Source: DATCLS01 sp036563805 (GTDB taxonomy: Bacteria; Actinomycetota; Acidimicrobiia; Acidimicrobiales; VFJN01). Taken from it: a stretch of 64,000 nucleotides of DNA. The stretch covers positions 1-64,000 of the forward strand of contig DATCLS010000089.1 of the NCBI GenBank assembly GCA_036563805.1, given 5' to 3'. Both the position numbers and the translations under genes were made by a program. How positions within the stretch are numbered: position 1 is the first letter of the stretch; every line of letters begins with the position of its first letter. Shown piece after piece: positions 7,861 to 16,088 of the stretch. The notes under the pieces were generated by a model. It was not told the DNA's origin, did no database searches, and saw nothing but the letters and a program-made list of their open reading frames with translations.

Positions 7861-9059
7861 GAAGCGGGGCCCCGGTCGACGAGGGCCTCGGTGACGACCC
7901 GGGCCGTGTCGGCCTGGGTGTAGTCGGCGCCGGCGTCGCCCGGTCCGAGCCGCACGACGACCGTCTCCGAGCCGGGGTCGATTTGGACGACCTGGCCGCC
8001 CAGGCCCCGGGCCCAGTACATGTCGTCCGGGGCGCCCGGGGCGAGCTGGAGGTCGGGCGCGGTCTCGGCCTCCTCCCGGGTGAGCGGGTGGAGCGGGTCG
8101 GTGACCGGGCCCCGGCGGTTGAGCCACCACAGGTAGCCGTAGGCGGCGTTGATGTCCTGGGACGCCCCGCCGGTGGCGGCCTCGACCCAGTCCTCGGGGA
8201 CCACCTGGGTGCCGTCCCACTCGCCGTCCCGCAGGAACAGGTAGCCGAAGCGGGCCAGGTCCTCGCACGTCGAGCGCAGACCGAAGAACGTGTTGGTGTT
8301 GCCGGCGCCGTCGCGGGTCATCGCCGTGTCGGCCATGCCGATCGGGGCGAAGAGCCGGTCCTCGGCGTAGGCGGCCGGCTCGGCGCCCGTCGCCCGCGCC
8401 AGCACGGCGTCCAGGGTCTGGATGGCGGCGTTGTTGTAGACCCACACGTCGCCGGGCGGGGCGTCCTGGCCGAGGCCGACGGCGAAGCCGGTGCGGTCGC
8501 GGGCGGTGACCAGGTCGCCGTAGTCGAGCCGCAGCGACCACTGGCGGCCGGAGTCGTTGCTGATCAGGTCCTCGACGGTCACGGCCTCCGAGGGGGTGCC
8601 GGACCACTCGGTGATGTACGTCGCCGCCGGGTCGGTGACCGCCAGGTCGCCGTCCTCCTGGGCCAGCCCGACGAGCGTGCTCGTGACCGACTTGGTGACC
8701 GAGAACACCTCCTGGACGGTGGAGGCGTCGGTGCCGTTCCAGTACCACTCGGCCACGATGCGACCGCGGCGGGTGACGACCAGGCAGTTGGAGTTGGCCG
8801 CCTCGGCGTCGGCGGCGATCCGGTCGAGGGCGGCGGGGTCGAAGCCGGCCTCCGCCGGGTCGATCCGCTCCCACTCGGCGCCGGGGTAGACGACGCCGGG
8901 GTCGGGCGGGGGCGCGGTCGTGCTCGGCGGGTCGCCGGGCCCCGGGCCGGGCGTGCAGGCCGGGGCGACGAGGGTCGCCAGCCCCAGCAGCAGGGCGAGG
9001 GCCCGGCGGACGGCGGGCCGGCGGACGGCGGGCCGGCGGGCCGCGGGCGCGTGGCGCAT
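7857..9059 (-). CDS. Serine hydrolase, beta-lactamase/PBP4* (class C-like) family, lipoprotein
   Basis: A 400-residue secreted serine hydrolase. The signal sequence ends in a lipobox (LVAPAC). The catalytic motifs are SVTK (SxxK, near residue 130) and YNN (YxN, in VWVYNNAA); GLGGQ replaces the KTG-type third motif, as is common in esterase or peptidase members. Likely substrates are esters or D-amino-acid peptides in the envelope; resistance activity cannot be assumed. GGAGG sits about 10 nt upstream of ATG 9059. The 5' end contains a DNA tandem repeat (9004-9040) encoding repeated RRPAV. It overlaps the next gene by 4 nt and follows the DUF1254 gene by 53 nt. Confidence 0.9.
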   Translation of the reverse strand: MRHAPAARRPAVRRPAVRRALALLLGLATLVAPACTPGPGPGDPPSTTAPPPDPGVVYPGAEWERIDPAEAGFDPAALDRIAADAEAANSNCLVVTRRGRIVAEWYWNGTDASTVQEVFSVTKSVTSTLVGLAQEDGDLAVTDPAATYITEWSGTPSEAVTVEDLISNDSGRQWSLRLDYGDLVTARDRTGFAVGLGQDAPPGDVWVYNNAAIQTLDAVLARATGAEPAAYAEDRLFAPIGMADTAMTRDGAGNTNTFFGLRSTCEDLARFGYLFLRDGEWDGTQVVPEDWVEAATGGASQDINAAYGYLWWLNRRGPVTDPLHPLTREEAETAPDLQLAPGAPDDMYWARGLGGQVVQIDPGSETVVVRLGPGDAGADYTQADTARVVTEALVDRGPAS

Positions 9060-9112
9060 GGGATCAGCCTCCGTGGGTTCCGTGGTGGTGGGCTCGGACG
9101 CGGTCGGTGGAG

Positions 9113-10543
9113 TCAGTCGATCGGGGTGACGGGCGGGTACTCGTAGGTGCCGTCCACGACGGCCTCGCCGGGCAGGTAGAGCCGCATGATCAGGTTGAAC
9201 GGGCCGTCCGGCACGGGCAGCCAGTTGGCCTCGCGGCCGGCGGGCGGCTCCCGCTGCAGCAGGACGTCGAGCGAGCCGTCGGCGTTGGTGACCAGGCCCG
9301 GTGTGTCGCCGCTGAGCGAGTAGCGGCCGGCCGGGTTCGGCACCAGGAACATGTCCGGGCCGTACACGGTGAGCGACCAGAAGGCCTCCACCGGCGGCAG
9401 CCCGCCGGCCGGGAAGCGGATGCGGTAGCGGCGGGCGCCGTCGAGGGGACGGCCGTCGGCGTCGGCGACCGCCCGCGGGTAGACGGCCTCCTCGGCGGGG
9501 ACCGGCCCCCAGAAGTAGCGGGCGACGATCGCCCGCTCCTTCAGCCCCCGGTCGGTCTCGGGCGTGCCCAGATTCAGGTTGACCGCCCAGCCGTTGACCA
9601 CCCGGACGGGGACGCCCTCTTGGCGCTCCAGCTCGCGCAGGCCGTCGGCCACGGCGCGCTCGAGCACGGCGACGTCCTCCTCGTTCCCGTCGGCGGCCGG
9701 GTGGCGACCGGGGCCGACGCCGAGGGCGGCTGCCCCGTCGATGGCAGCGCGCTGCTCGGGGGTGACCGGGCGGTTGACGGCCAGCGCGTCGCCCAACTCG
9801 TCGAAGAAGGCGGCGCCGTTGGCGCCGGTCTCCTCCGGCCGGCCGGGAGGCGGGGGCAGGGTCGGGGGCTCGGCGCGCTCCGCGGCTCGGTCGTCCCGCC
9901 GAGGCGGCGGGAGCGGCCGCAGCTCGATGCGGCGGCCGACGGCGACGGCGTCGGCGGCGTCGGCGTCGTCGACGGCCCGGATCCGGGCGAGCACGAACGC
10001 CTGGTCCGTCGGGCACTCCAGCCGGCCGGCGCCCTCGGGGAGCGGGCCGTCGTGGTCGGGCGGCACGATCGCCCACGAACCGGCCCGGCCGCCGGTGGTG
10101 CGGGTGCCGACCAGGCCGAATCCGCCCATCCAGGCGTCGAGGAACTGCACGACGTGGTACCGGTCGGGGATGGCGGGCAGCGACAGCACCTGCGGCCCGG
10201 CCCGCAGGTCGACGACCGCCAGGGCGTAGACCGTGTCGCGGTTGGGGCCCACGACCAGGTGCGACCGCGGGTCGACCAGGCCCGGTGTCACGAACAGCCG
10301 GTTGACGCCGATGAGATCGGCGAACGTCTGCATGGTCCGGGCGGTGGTGACCAGCGGGAACCCGGCGAGGAAGGCGTCGCGCGCCCGGCCGGCGGGGGTG
10401 TCGGTCATGTCGTGGTCCTCCCTGTCGGTCGCATCGCCGGTGCCGTCGTCGGTCGAGGAGCAGCCGGCGGCCGCCGTCGCGGCCGTCGCCCAGGCGGCCG
10501 CCCCCAGGAGCACGTGGAGGAGCTCACGCCGGCCGAGCGGCAC
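9113..10543 (-). CDS. DUF1254/DUF1214 domain protein, exported
   Basis: A 476-residue protein with the DUF1254 N-terminal half (YHVVQFLDAWMGGFG, GPNRDTVYA) and the DUF1214 C-terminal half (FWSLTVYGPDMFLVPNPAGRYSL, then PFNLIMRLYLP). The N-terminus GRRELLHVLLGAAAW resembles a Tat signal and ends with a lipobox-like TAAAGC, so the mature protein is probably an extracytoplasmic lipoprotein. A Pro/Arg/Glu-rich linker lies between the halves (nt about 9840-9930). The family has no firmly established reaction. It overlaps the upstream DUF1214 gene by 20 nt, so the two are translated together and may form a complex or act in sequence. Confidence 0.88.
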   Translation of the reverse strand: MPLGRRELLHVLLGAAAWATAATAAAGCSSTDDGTGDATDREDHDMTDTPAGRARDAFLAGFPLVTTARTMQTFADLIGVNRLFVTPGLVDPRSHLVVGPNRDTVYALAVVDLRAGPQVLSLPAIPDRYHVVQFLDAWMGGFGLVGTRTTGGRAGSWAIVPPDHDGPLPEGAGRLECPTDQAFVLARIRAVDDADAADAVAVGRRIELRPLPPPRRDDRAAERAEPPTLPPPPGRPEETGANGAAFFDELGDALAVNRPVTPEQRAAIDGAAALGVGPGRHPAADGNEEDVAVLERAVADGLRELERQEGVPVRVVNGWAVNLNLGTPETDRGLKERAIVARYFWGPVPAEEAVYPRAVADADGRPLDGARRYRIRFPAGGLPPVEAFWSLTVYGPDMFLVPNPAGRYSLSGDTPGLVTNADGSLDVLLQREPPAGREANWLPVPDGPFNLIMRLYLPGEAVVDGTYEYPPVTPID

Positions 10544-11720
10544 GGTCTCCGTCCTCCCGGTGGGCGGGCTGGGGGCGGGTGACGACGTGGGCGTCCGGGA
10601 TCACCACGTCGTCAGCGAGCAGCCAGCGGAACAGGACCCAGCCCTGGGCGTGGCCGGCCGTGTCGAGCCAGTTGGCGGCCCCGGGTTCGTCGGGCGCGGT
10701 GGGGCTCACGACGATGCGGACGGTCCCGTCGGGGTCGGCGGCCGCGGTGTGGGCGTTGAGCGCCGTGGTTCGGGTCCGGTGGTCGAGCGACTGGCCCCAG
10801 AGGTTGGCCAGGTGCACGCCCCAGTAGCGGCCGCGCGGCGGCCGGGCCTCGATGACGAGGGCGTCGTCGGGCCCGAGGTCGTACCAGCAGGCGACGTACC
10901 CGGCATCGGGCGTGCCGTAGGCGCCGTGGCCCGGGACCTCGACGAACCGGTTGGGGCGGGACCGGGCCCGCTCCGCCCGGCGGACGGCCAGCTCGGTGGC
11001 GGCGGTCACGAACCGGGCCGTCCGCCGGGCGAGGGCGGCGAAGCGGGCGCCGTCGAGCGGCGGGTCGGGACGGCGGCCGCCCACCGCCTCGATGCGGTAG
11101 TGGGCGGGCTGCTCGCGGCCGGGGTCGAGCACGTACTGGCGGGCGATGACCGTGTGGGCGTCGGGGTCGAGGCGGATCCAGTTGGTGCCGGAGGGGCCGC
11201 CGCCCGGGGGCCCGGGGGGCTCGTCCGGCGACAGCGTCAGCTCGAACGAGCCGTCGGGCCCGAACGCCATGTCGGCGTCGGCCAGATTCGTGACCCGCGT
11301 GCCCTCGACCGGACCGCCGGCGTACACGCAGAACGACAGGTAGGTGACCGTGCCCCGGGTGCCGGTGATGCGATAGGTCCGGTCGCCGGTGATGAGCGCC
11401 GTGTCGTAGGCGGCGTCGGGGTTGTCGAAGAACAGCTTGCGGACCGGGGTGACGCCCGGCAGGAACAGCGGCCGGCCCGAGTCCCGTAGCGCGGCCCGGT
11501 CGAGCTGATCGGCCAGAAGGTCGAGCACGTACCGATACCCCTCGGCGACATCCACATCCGCGCCGCCCGGCGCGGCGGCCGGGCGATCGAGGGCGGCGAC
11601 CGTGCGGCCGGCAGCGGCCAGGGCGTCGAGCAGCTCCTGCCATGCCTCGGTGGCCGTCCCGCCGTCTGCACCGGCGGGGGCCTCCGCCGACCCCCCGTCC
11701 CAGGTCCCCCCATCGATCAC
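10524..11720 (-). CDS. DUF1214 domain protein
   Basis: A 398-residue protein without an obvious signal peptide. The C-terminal half matches DUF1214: YWGVHLANLWGQSLD, TVRIVVSPTAPDEPGAANWLDTAGH and GWVLFRWLL. The N-terminal half contains TYLSFCVYAGG and a Gly/Pro-rich loop. Function is unknown; members are often found with DUF1254 proteins, as here. GTG 11720 is supported by a leaderless promoter: TACGGT (minus, 11728-11733) lies 7 nt upstream, preceded after 18 bp by TTGGAA inside the LacI-type operator. It is the first gene of the operon 11720 to 6406. Confidence 0.85.
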   Translation of the reverse strand: MIDGGTWDGGSAEAPAGADGGTATEAWQELLDALAAAGRTVAALDRPAAAPGGADVDVAEGYRYVLDLLADQLDRAALRDSGRPLFLPGVTPVRKLFFDNPDAAYDTALITGDRTYRITGTRGTVTYLSFCVYAGGPVEGTRVTNLADADMAFGPDGSFELTLSPDEPPGPPGGGPSGTNWIRLDPDAHTVIARQYVLDPGREQPAHYRIEAVGGRRPDPPLDGARFAALARRTARFVTAATELAVRRAERARSRPNRFVEVPGHGAYGTPDAGYVACWYDLGPDDALVIEARPPRGRYWGVHLANLWGQSLDHRTRTTALNAHTAAADPDGTVRIVVSPTAPDEPGAANWLDTAGHAQGWVLFRWLLADDVVIPDAHVVTRPQPAHREDGDRAARPA

Positions 11721-11727
11721 GGCCGGT

Positions 11728-11757
11728 ACCGTAGCGGCGATGGAAAACGTTTTCCAA
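11728..11757 (-). promoter_or_regulatory. LacI-family operator over a leaderless promoter
   Basis: TGGAAAACGTTTTCCA (11741-11756) is a perfect 16-bp palindrome with the central CG typical of LacI-family operators. On the minus strand, -35 TTGGAA (11752-11757), 18 bp spacing and -10 TACGGT (11728-11733) place the operator over the -35/spacer of the DUF1214 operon, a repressing position. The LacI-type regulator gene begins 50 bp to the right on the plus strand, behind its own TACGAT (11795-11800). Confidence 0.75.
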
Positions 11758-11806
11758 TCGGCGCACCGTTGGCGGCGTCACGGCCGCCTCTCGCTACGAT
11801 CCGCCC

Positions 11807-13117
11807 ATGCCGACGGGGTTCACGGACCCGACCAGGCCACCGGGCCCCACCGCCCCTCCGGGGCCGACCGGGCATGGCGCCGCCAGCGGGTCGGGCCCGG
11901 CGGCGTCCGTCACGCCCGCTGGGGCCACGGACTCGCCCGATGCCGCGGAACCGGGGGCGGGCCCGGGGGGCGGCGGGCCGGCGACGGCCGCCGGGCGCGG
12001 CCGGACCTCGGGATCGGCCAGGGCGACGGGAGCCAAGGGGTCCGTGCGCCGGGCGGGGGCTGACGCCCGCGCCGGGCGTCCCGCCCGGGTCACGATCGTC
12101 GACGTCGCCCGCGCCGCCGGCGTGCGACCGTCCACGGTCTCGAAGGCGCTCAACGGCCGGGGCAGCGCCGAGGTCCGGCGCCGGGTCGACGAGGCGGTCG
12201 CCCGGCTCGGCTACCGCCCGAGCGCCCGGGCCCAGGGCTTGCGCACGGCGCAGTCCCGGTCGATCGGCGTGCTCGTCCCCGACCTGGTCAACCCGTCCTA
12301 CCTGGCGCTGCTGCGCGGCGTCGAGCACGTCGCCCAGGAGCGGGGCTACGTCGTGCTGGTCGCCGACGGCCAGCGGTCGGCCGACACCCAGGCCGCCGTG
12401 CTCGAGCGGTTCTTCGAGCACGGCGTCGACGGCCTCGTGCTGGGCGGGCCGGTGCCGGTCGAGGCCCTGCGCCTGCACCTCCAGCACGGCGTGCCGATCT
12501 CGCCGTCGGTGTCCGACGACGAGCGGGCCCTCGCCCGCCACTGGGAGCAGGGCGAGGCCGACGCCACCCGCGAGATGGGGCGCCGCCTGCTCGACCTCGG
12601 CCACCGGCGGTTCGCCCTCGTGTCCACGCCCGCCCTGCCGGGCAGCGGGCGGTTCCGGCGGGGCCGCGTCCTGGCCCTGTGGCGCCTCCTCGCGGAGGCC
12701 GGCGCCGAGCTCAGCGTGTCCCTCGTCGACCCCGACCGCGACCCGGAGGGGTGCCGCGCCCAGCTGCGGGCCCTCCTCGCCGGCGGCGACGACGGGCCGG
12801 GCGGCACCGGCGATCGAGGCGCCGCCCCCACCGCCCTCGTCTGCGTCAACCAGCTGGTGGCGCCGAGCGTGCTCATCGCCGCCCGGGACGCCGGCCGGCG
12901 CGTGCCCGACGACCTGTCGGTCGTGGTGTACGGCGACTCCGACTGGGCGCAGGCCCACCCGCCGCCGCTCAGCGTCGTCGCCCGCGACACGTTCGCCGAG
13001 GGGCGGTCGCTGGCCGCCGCGCTGCTCGACACGATCGCCGGCGTCGAGTCCCCCCGCCGCCCCGCCACGGAGGCCCGCTACATCGAGCGCGGCTCCTGCG
13101 CCCCGGCCGCCCCCTGA
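11807..13117 (+). CDS. LacI-family transcriptional regulator with long N-terminal extension
   Basis: A 436-residue regulator. The HTH and hinge begin only near residue 94 (TIVDVARAAGVRPSTVSKAL, then RRRVDEAVARLGYRPS), followed by a periplasmic-binding-protein-like sensor (IGVLVPDLVNPSYLALL, DGLVLGG, FALVSTP, ALVCVNQ). LacI repressors normally start directly with the HTH; the first 90 residues here are Gly/Ala/Pro/Thr-rich and probably disordered. ATG 11807 is supported by TACGAT 6 nt upstream (leaderless). If it is not used, GTG near 12044 is an alternative. It most likely represses the divergent DUF1214/DUF1254/hydrolase/propeller operon and itself. The ligand is unknown. Confidence 0.9.
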   Translation: MPTGFTDPTRPPGPTAPPGPTGHGAASGSGPAASVTPAGATDSPDAAEPGAGPGGGGPATAAGRGRTSGSARATGAKGSVRRAGADARAGRPARVTIVDVARAAGVRPSTVSKALNGRGSAEVRRRVDEAVARLGYRPSARAQGLRTAQSRSIGVLVPDLVNPSYLALLRGVEHVAQERGYVVLVADGQRSADTQAAVLERFFEHGVDGLVLGGPVPVEALRLHLQHGVPISPSVSDDERALARHWEQGEADATREMGRRLLDLGHRRFALVSTPALPGSGRFRRGRVLALWRLLAEAGAELSVSLVDPDRDPEGCRAQLRALLAGGDDGPGGTGDRGAAPTALVCVNQLVAPSVLIAARDAGRRVPDDLSVVVYGDSDWAQAHPPPLSVVARDTFAEGRSLAAALLDTIAGVESPRRPATEARYIERGSCAPAAP

Positions 13118-13159
13118 CCTCTACTCCTCACCCCGCCCCGCGGCCGCCAGACTGGGCCC

Positions 13160-13432
13160 GTGGTGGTCGGCCGAGCGCAGCGACGGGCGAGCAGGCGGGA
13201 GCGGGTCGTGCGGGCCCTCGGCGAGGCGCGGGCCGAGCCGGCGCTCGACGTGCTCGAGCTCGTCGACCTGGCCTGGCACGACTGCTACGGCGAGCCCGCC
13301 CCGCCGGACGAGGTTCTCGACGACATCCTCCTGCTCAGCCACGGCGACCTGGCCGGCCTCGTCTCCGCCGCCCGTCGCGCCGTCGCCGACTGGCGCGACA
13401 CCCGCCTCGCCGCCAACGCCCTCCGCCACTGA
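13160..13432 (+). CDS. Small conserved-looking hypothetical protein (90 aa)
   Basis: GTG-started frame of 90 codons. The C-terminal 60 residues (LELVDLAWHDCYGEPAPPDEVLDDILLLSHGDL and following) alternate hydrophobic and acidic positions like a folded helical protein, unlike the Arg/Pro-rich shadow frames elsewhere. The N-terminal 25 residues are basic. I recall similar short actinobacterial proteins of unknown role but cannot name a family. It sits alone between the LacI regulator and the convergent LLM oxidoreductase gene. Confidence 0.55.
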   Translation: MVVGRAQRRASRRERVVRALGEARAEPALDVLELVDLAWHDCYGEPAPPDEVLDDILLLSHGDLAGLVSAARRAVADWRDTRLAANALRH

Positions 13433-13495
13433 CCCCGCTCGGCGGCCCCGCCCACCGTCCAACGGTCGAGGAGGCACCGGCGGCCGCCCCGCCGG

Positions 13496-14437
13496 CTAGG
13501 GGCCCGTGGCGGCCGGGTCGGCCACGCCCGGCTCGGCGGTCAGGTTCGAGCCGGCCGCCAGGTCCGAGTCGGCGACCAGCCCCCGCAGGGCCTCGAGCTG
13601 CTCGAGGTAGTGGGCTAGCGAGCGGTGCACGAAGCGGAGCGGGACGGTGGTGATGCCGGCGGCCCGGCAGTCCTCGAGCAGGTCGAGGGCCTCCTGCGGC
13701 GCCCCCACCGGGTCGAGGGGGCGGTGCGTCGACAGAACCACCTCCAGGGGCCGGGTCCGCTGCTCCCACGCCTCGGTGGCGCGGGCCTCGGCCAGCCACC
13801 GGGCGGCGCGCCGGGGCGAGATGGCGAACGGGCACCACCCGTCGCCCAGCGCCACGGCCCGGCGCAGCGACCGCTGCGTCTGCCCACCGACCCAGATCGG
13901 GACGTGCTCCTGCACCCCGCAGGGGTCGACGATCAGGCCGTCGAACCGGAAGTACGGCCCGTCGTACGACGGCCGCGTCCGCCCGAACGCCGCCCGCAGG
14001 GCCCGGATGGCGTCGTCGGTCACCGGCCCCCGCTCCTCGAACGGCGCGCCGAGCACCCGGAACTCCTGCTCCAGGTAGCCGGGGGCGACGCCGAGCGTGA
14101 GCCGGCCGCCGCAGACCCGGTCGAGCGTCCCGTACCGCTTGGCCACCTCCAAAGGGTGGTGGTAGGGCAGCACCAGCACCCACGTCGTCAGCCGGATCCG
14201 GCTGGTGTGGGCGGCCAGGTAGCCGAACGTCGCCAGCGGGTCCCAGTAGCGGGGACCCGGCAGGTCCGCCCCCTCGGCGGGGACGGCGACGTGCTCGCTG
14301 CAGGTCAGGTAGTCGTAGCCGAGGCGGTCGGCCGCCCGGGCGATGGCGACGACGTCGTCGAGCGTGCCGTCGCGCTCCCAGTCGGCATGGACGCCGGGCA
14401 CCAGCGACACCACCGGCGTCATCAGGCAGAGCTTCAC
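13496..14437 (-). CDS. LLM-class F420-dependent oxidoreductase
   Basis: A 313-residue TIM-barrel flavin/deazaflavin oxidoreductase of the luciferase-like monooxygenase class. Family features are YDYLTCSEHV near residue 40, RIRLTTWVLVLPYHHPLEVAKRYGTLD, and GGRLTLGVAPGYLEQEF. F420 use is inferred from the family and from the actinobacterial context; FMN is possible. The GTG at 14437 lies 13 nt after the acyl-CoA ligase stop, making this the last gene of the six-gene leftward operon 19852 to 13496. The role is probably oxidation or reduction of a carbonyl intermediate of the same pathway. Confidence 0.88.
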   Translation of the reverse strand: MKLCLMTPVVSLVPGVHADWERDGTLDDVVAIARAADRLGYDYLTCSEHVAVPAEGADLPGPRYWDPLATFGYLAAHTSRIRLTTWVLVLPYHHPLEVAKRYGTLDRVCGGRLTLGVAPGYLEQEFRVLGAPFEERGPVTDDAIRALRAAFGRTRPSYDGPYFRFDGLIVDPCGVQEHVPIWVGGQTQRSLRRAVALGDGWCPFAISPRRAARWLAEARATEAWEQRTRPLEVVLSTHRPLDPVGAPQEALDLLEDCRAAGITTVPLRFVHRSLAHYLEQLEALRGLVADSDLAAGSNLTAEPGVADPAATGP

Positions 14438-14450
14438 GACGGAAGGGACC

Positions 14451-16088
14451 TCACTGCGCCTCCTCCAGGCTCACCGTCTCCTGGAGCAGGTACTTCTGCA
14501 CCTTCCCGGAGGCGTTCACGGGCAGCTCGTCGACGAACACCCACTTCTTGGGGATCTTGTGGGGCGCCAGCCGCTCCCGGGCGAACGCCTCCAGGTCGGA
14601 CGGGTCCGGCGACGAGCCGGCCGCCGCGCCCGCGACCGGCCGCACCACCGCCACCACGGCCTCCCCCCACCGCTCGTGGGGCACCCCGATCACCGCCACC
14701 TGGGCGACCGCCGGGTGCGCCCCCAGCGCCGCCTCGATCTCGGCCGGGTACACGTTCACCCCGCCCGTGACGATCATCTCCTTGACCCGGCCGGTCACCC
14801 GCAGGTAGCCGCGGTCGTCCATCGTCACGAGGTCGCCGGTGTGCAGCCACCCGTCGGGCTCGAGGGCGGCGGCGGTCTGCTCGGGGTCGTCGAAGTACCC
14901 GGCCGTCACGCCGACGCCGCGGACCTGCAGCTCGCCCACCTCGCCGACCGGCACGATCCCGCCGCCGTTCGGGTCCACCACCCGGGCCTCGAGCTGGGGC
15001 AGCGGCGGGCCGACGGTCGTGGACTTGTCCTCGGCGTCGTCGTCGGGGAACGTCTGCGAGATGTAGCCGCAGGTCTCGGTCTGCCCGAAGATGATCGTGG
15101 TCTGGACGCCGAGGCTGCGCTCCAGGTGGCGGACGATCTCGACCGGCACCATCGAGCCCCCGGTGCTGAGCGCCCGCAGCGTCGACACATCGCGGTCGCC
15201 GAACGTCGGGTGGTCGATCACGTCCTGGAACATGGTGGGCACGCCGACGGTGTGCGTCGCCCGCTCGGACTCGATCAGCTCGAGCTGCAGGCCGGCGTCG
15301 AACTGGGTGACGAGCACGTTGGTCGCCCGGGCCTGCACGACCATGAGCACGAGGGCCTGGCCGCCCACGTGGTGGAGCGGGATCGTGCTGACGTAGACGT
15401 CGCCGGGGCCGATGCCGAACCGCGTGCCGCTGAACCGCGACCGGTTGGTCAGCCCCCGGTGGGTGAGCATGGCGCCCTTGGGCGCCCCGGTCGTCCCCGA
15501 CGTGAAGACGAGCTGGGCCACGTCGTCGGGGTCGGGCGGGGGCAGCGGCCGGTCGTCGGCCCGCCCGGCCTCGACCAGCGCCGGCCACTCGGCGAAGTCG
15601 ATCACCTCGCGGAGCGCCGGCAGCTGGGGCCCCAGCCCGGCGAGGTGCCCGGCCAGGTCGTTGCCCCGGTGCTCGGGCACGCAGAACGCCACGGCGGCGC
15701 CGGCGGTCCCGAGGATGTGCTCGATCTCGGCGGCCCGCAGGGCGGGGTTCACCGGGATGAGCACGAGGCGCGCCATGGCGGCCGCGAACGTCAGCAGGTA
15801 CGACTCGGGGATGCTCGGCGCCAGCACCGCCACCCGGTCGCCGGGCGAGCAGCGGGAGGCGAGCACGCGCGCCACGGCCTCGGCCTCCGCCACGGCTTCG
15901 GCGTAGGTGCGGCGGGTGCGCTGCGCCGGGTCGGGGACGCCGGCGACGATGGCGGGGCGGTCCGGTGCGGCGGCGGCCGCGTCCCGCAGCACGCCGGCGA
16001 TGGTCGTGTCGAGGACCGGCTCGCTCTCGTCGGCGGGCCAGTACGACGTCTCCAGACGCCGCGCCTCCAGGCGTCGCCGCGTCCTCAT
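14451..16088 (-). CDS. AMP-dependent acyl-CoA synthetase/ligase
   Basis: Activates a carboxylic acid to its CoA thioester via an acyl-AMP. The 545-residue protein has all adenylate-forming motifs: FTSGTTGAPKGAMLTH (P-loop-like A3), FGQTET, HTGDLVTMDDRGYLRVTGR and the C-terminal catalytic Lys in NASGKVQK. ATG 16088 overlaps the Rieske oxygenase stop (ATGA), so the two are coupled. It is one of three ligases in the 13.5-36 kb cluster, each of a different subtype, suggesting CoA activation at more than one step. Substrate unknown. Confidence 0.95.
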   Translation of the reverse strand: MRTRRRLEARRLETSYWPADESEPVLDTTIAGVLRDAAAAAPDRPAIVAGVPDPAQRTRRTYAEAVAEAEAVARVLASRCSPGDRVAVLAPSIPESYLLTFAAAMARLVLIPVNPALRAAEIEHILGTAGAAVAFCVPEHRGNDLAGHLAGLGPQLPALREVIDFAEWPALVEAGRADDRPLPPPDPDDVAQLVFTSGTTGAPKGAMLTHRGLTNRSRFSGTRFGIGPGDVYVSTIPLHHVGGQALVLMVVQARATNVLVTQFDAGLQLELIESERATHTVGVPTMFQDVIDHPTFGDRDVSTLRALSTGGSMVPVEIVRHLERSLGVQTTIIFGQTETCGYISQTFPDDDAEDKSTTVGPPLPQLEARVVDPNGGGIVPVGEVGELQVRGVGVTAGYFDDPEQTAAALEPDGWLHTGDLVTMDDRGYLRVTGRVKEMIVTGGVNVYPAEIEAALGAHPAVAQVAVIGVPHERWGEAVVAVVRPVAGAAAGSSPDPSDLEAFARERLAPHKIPKKWVFVDELPVNASGKVQKYLLQETVSLEEAQ

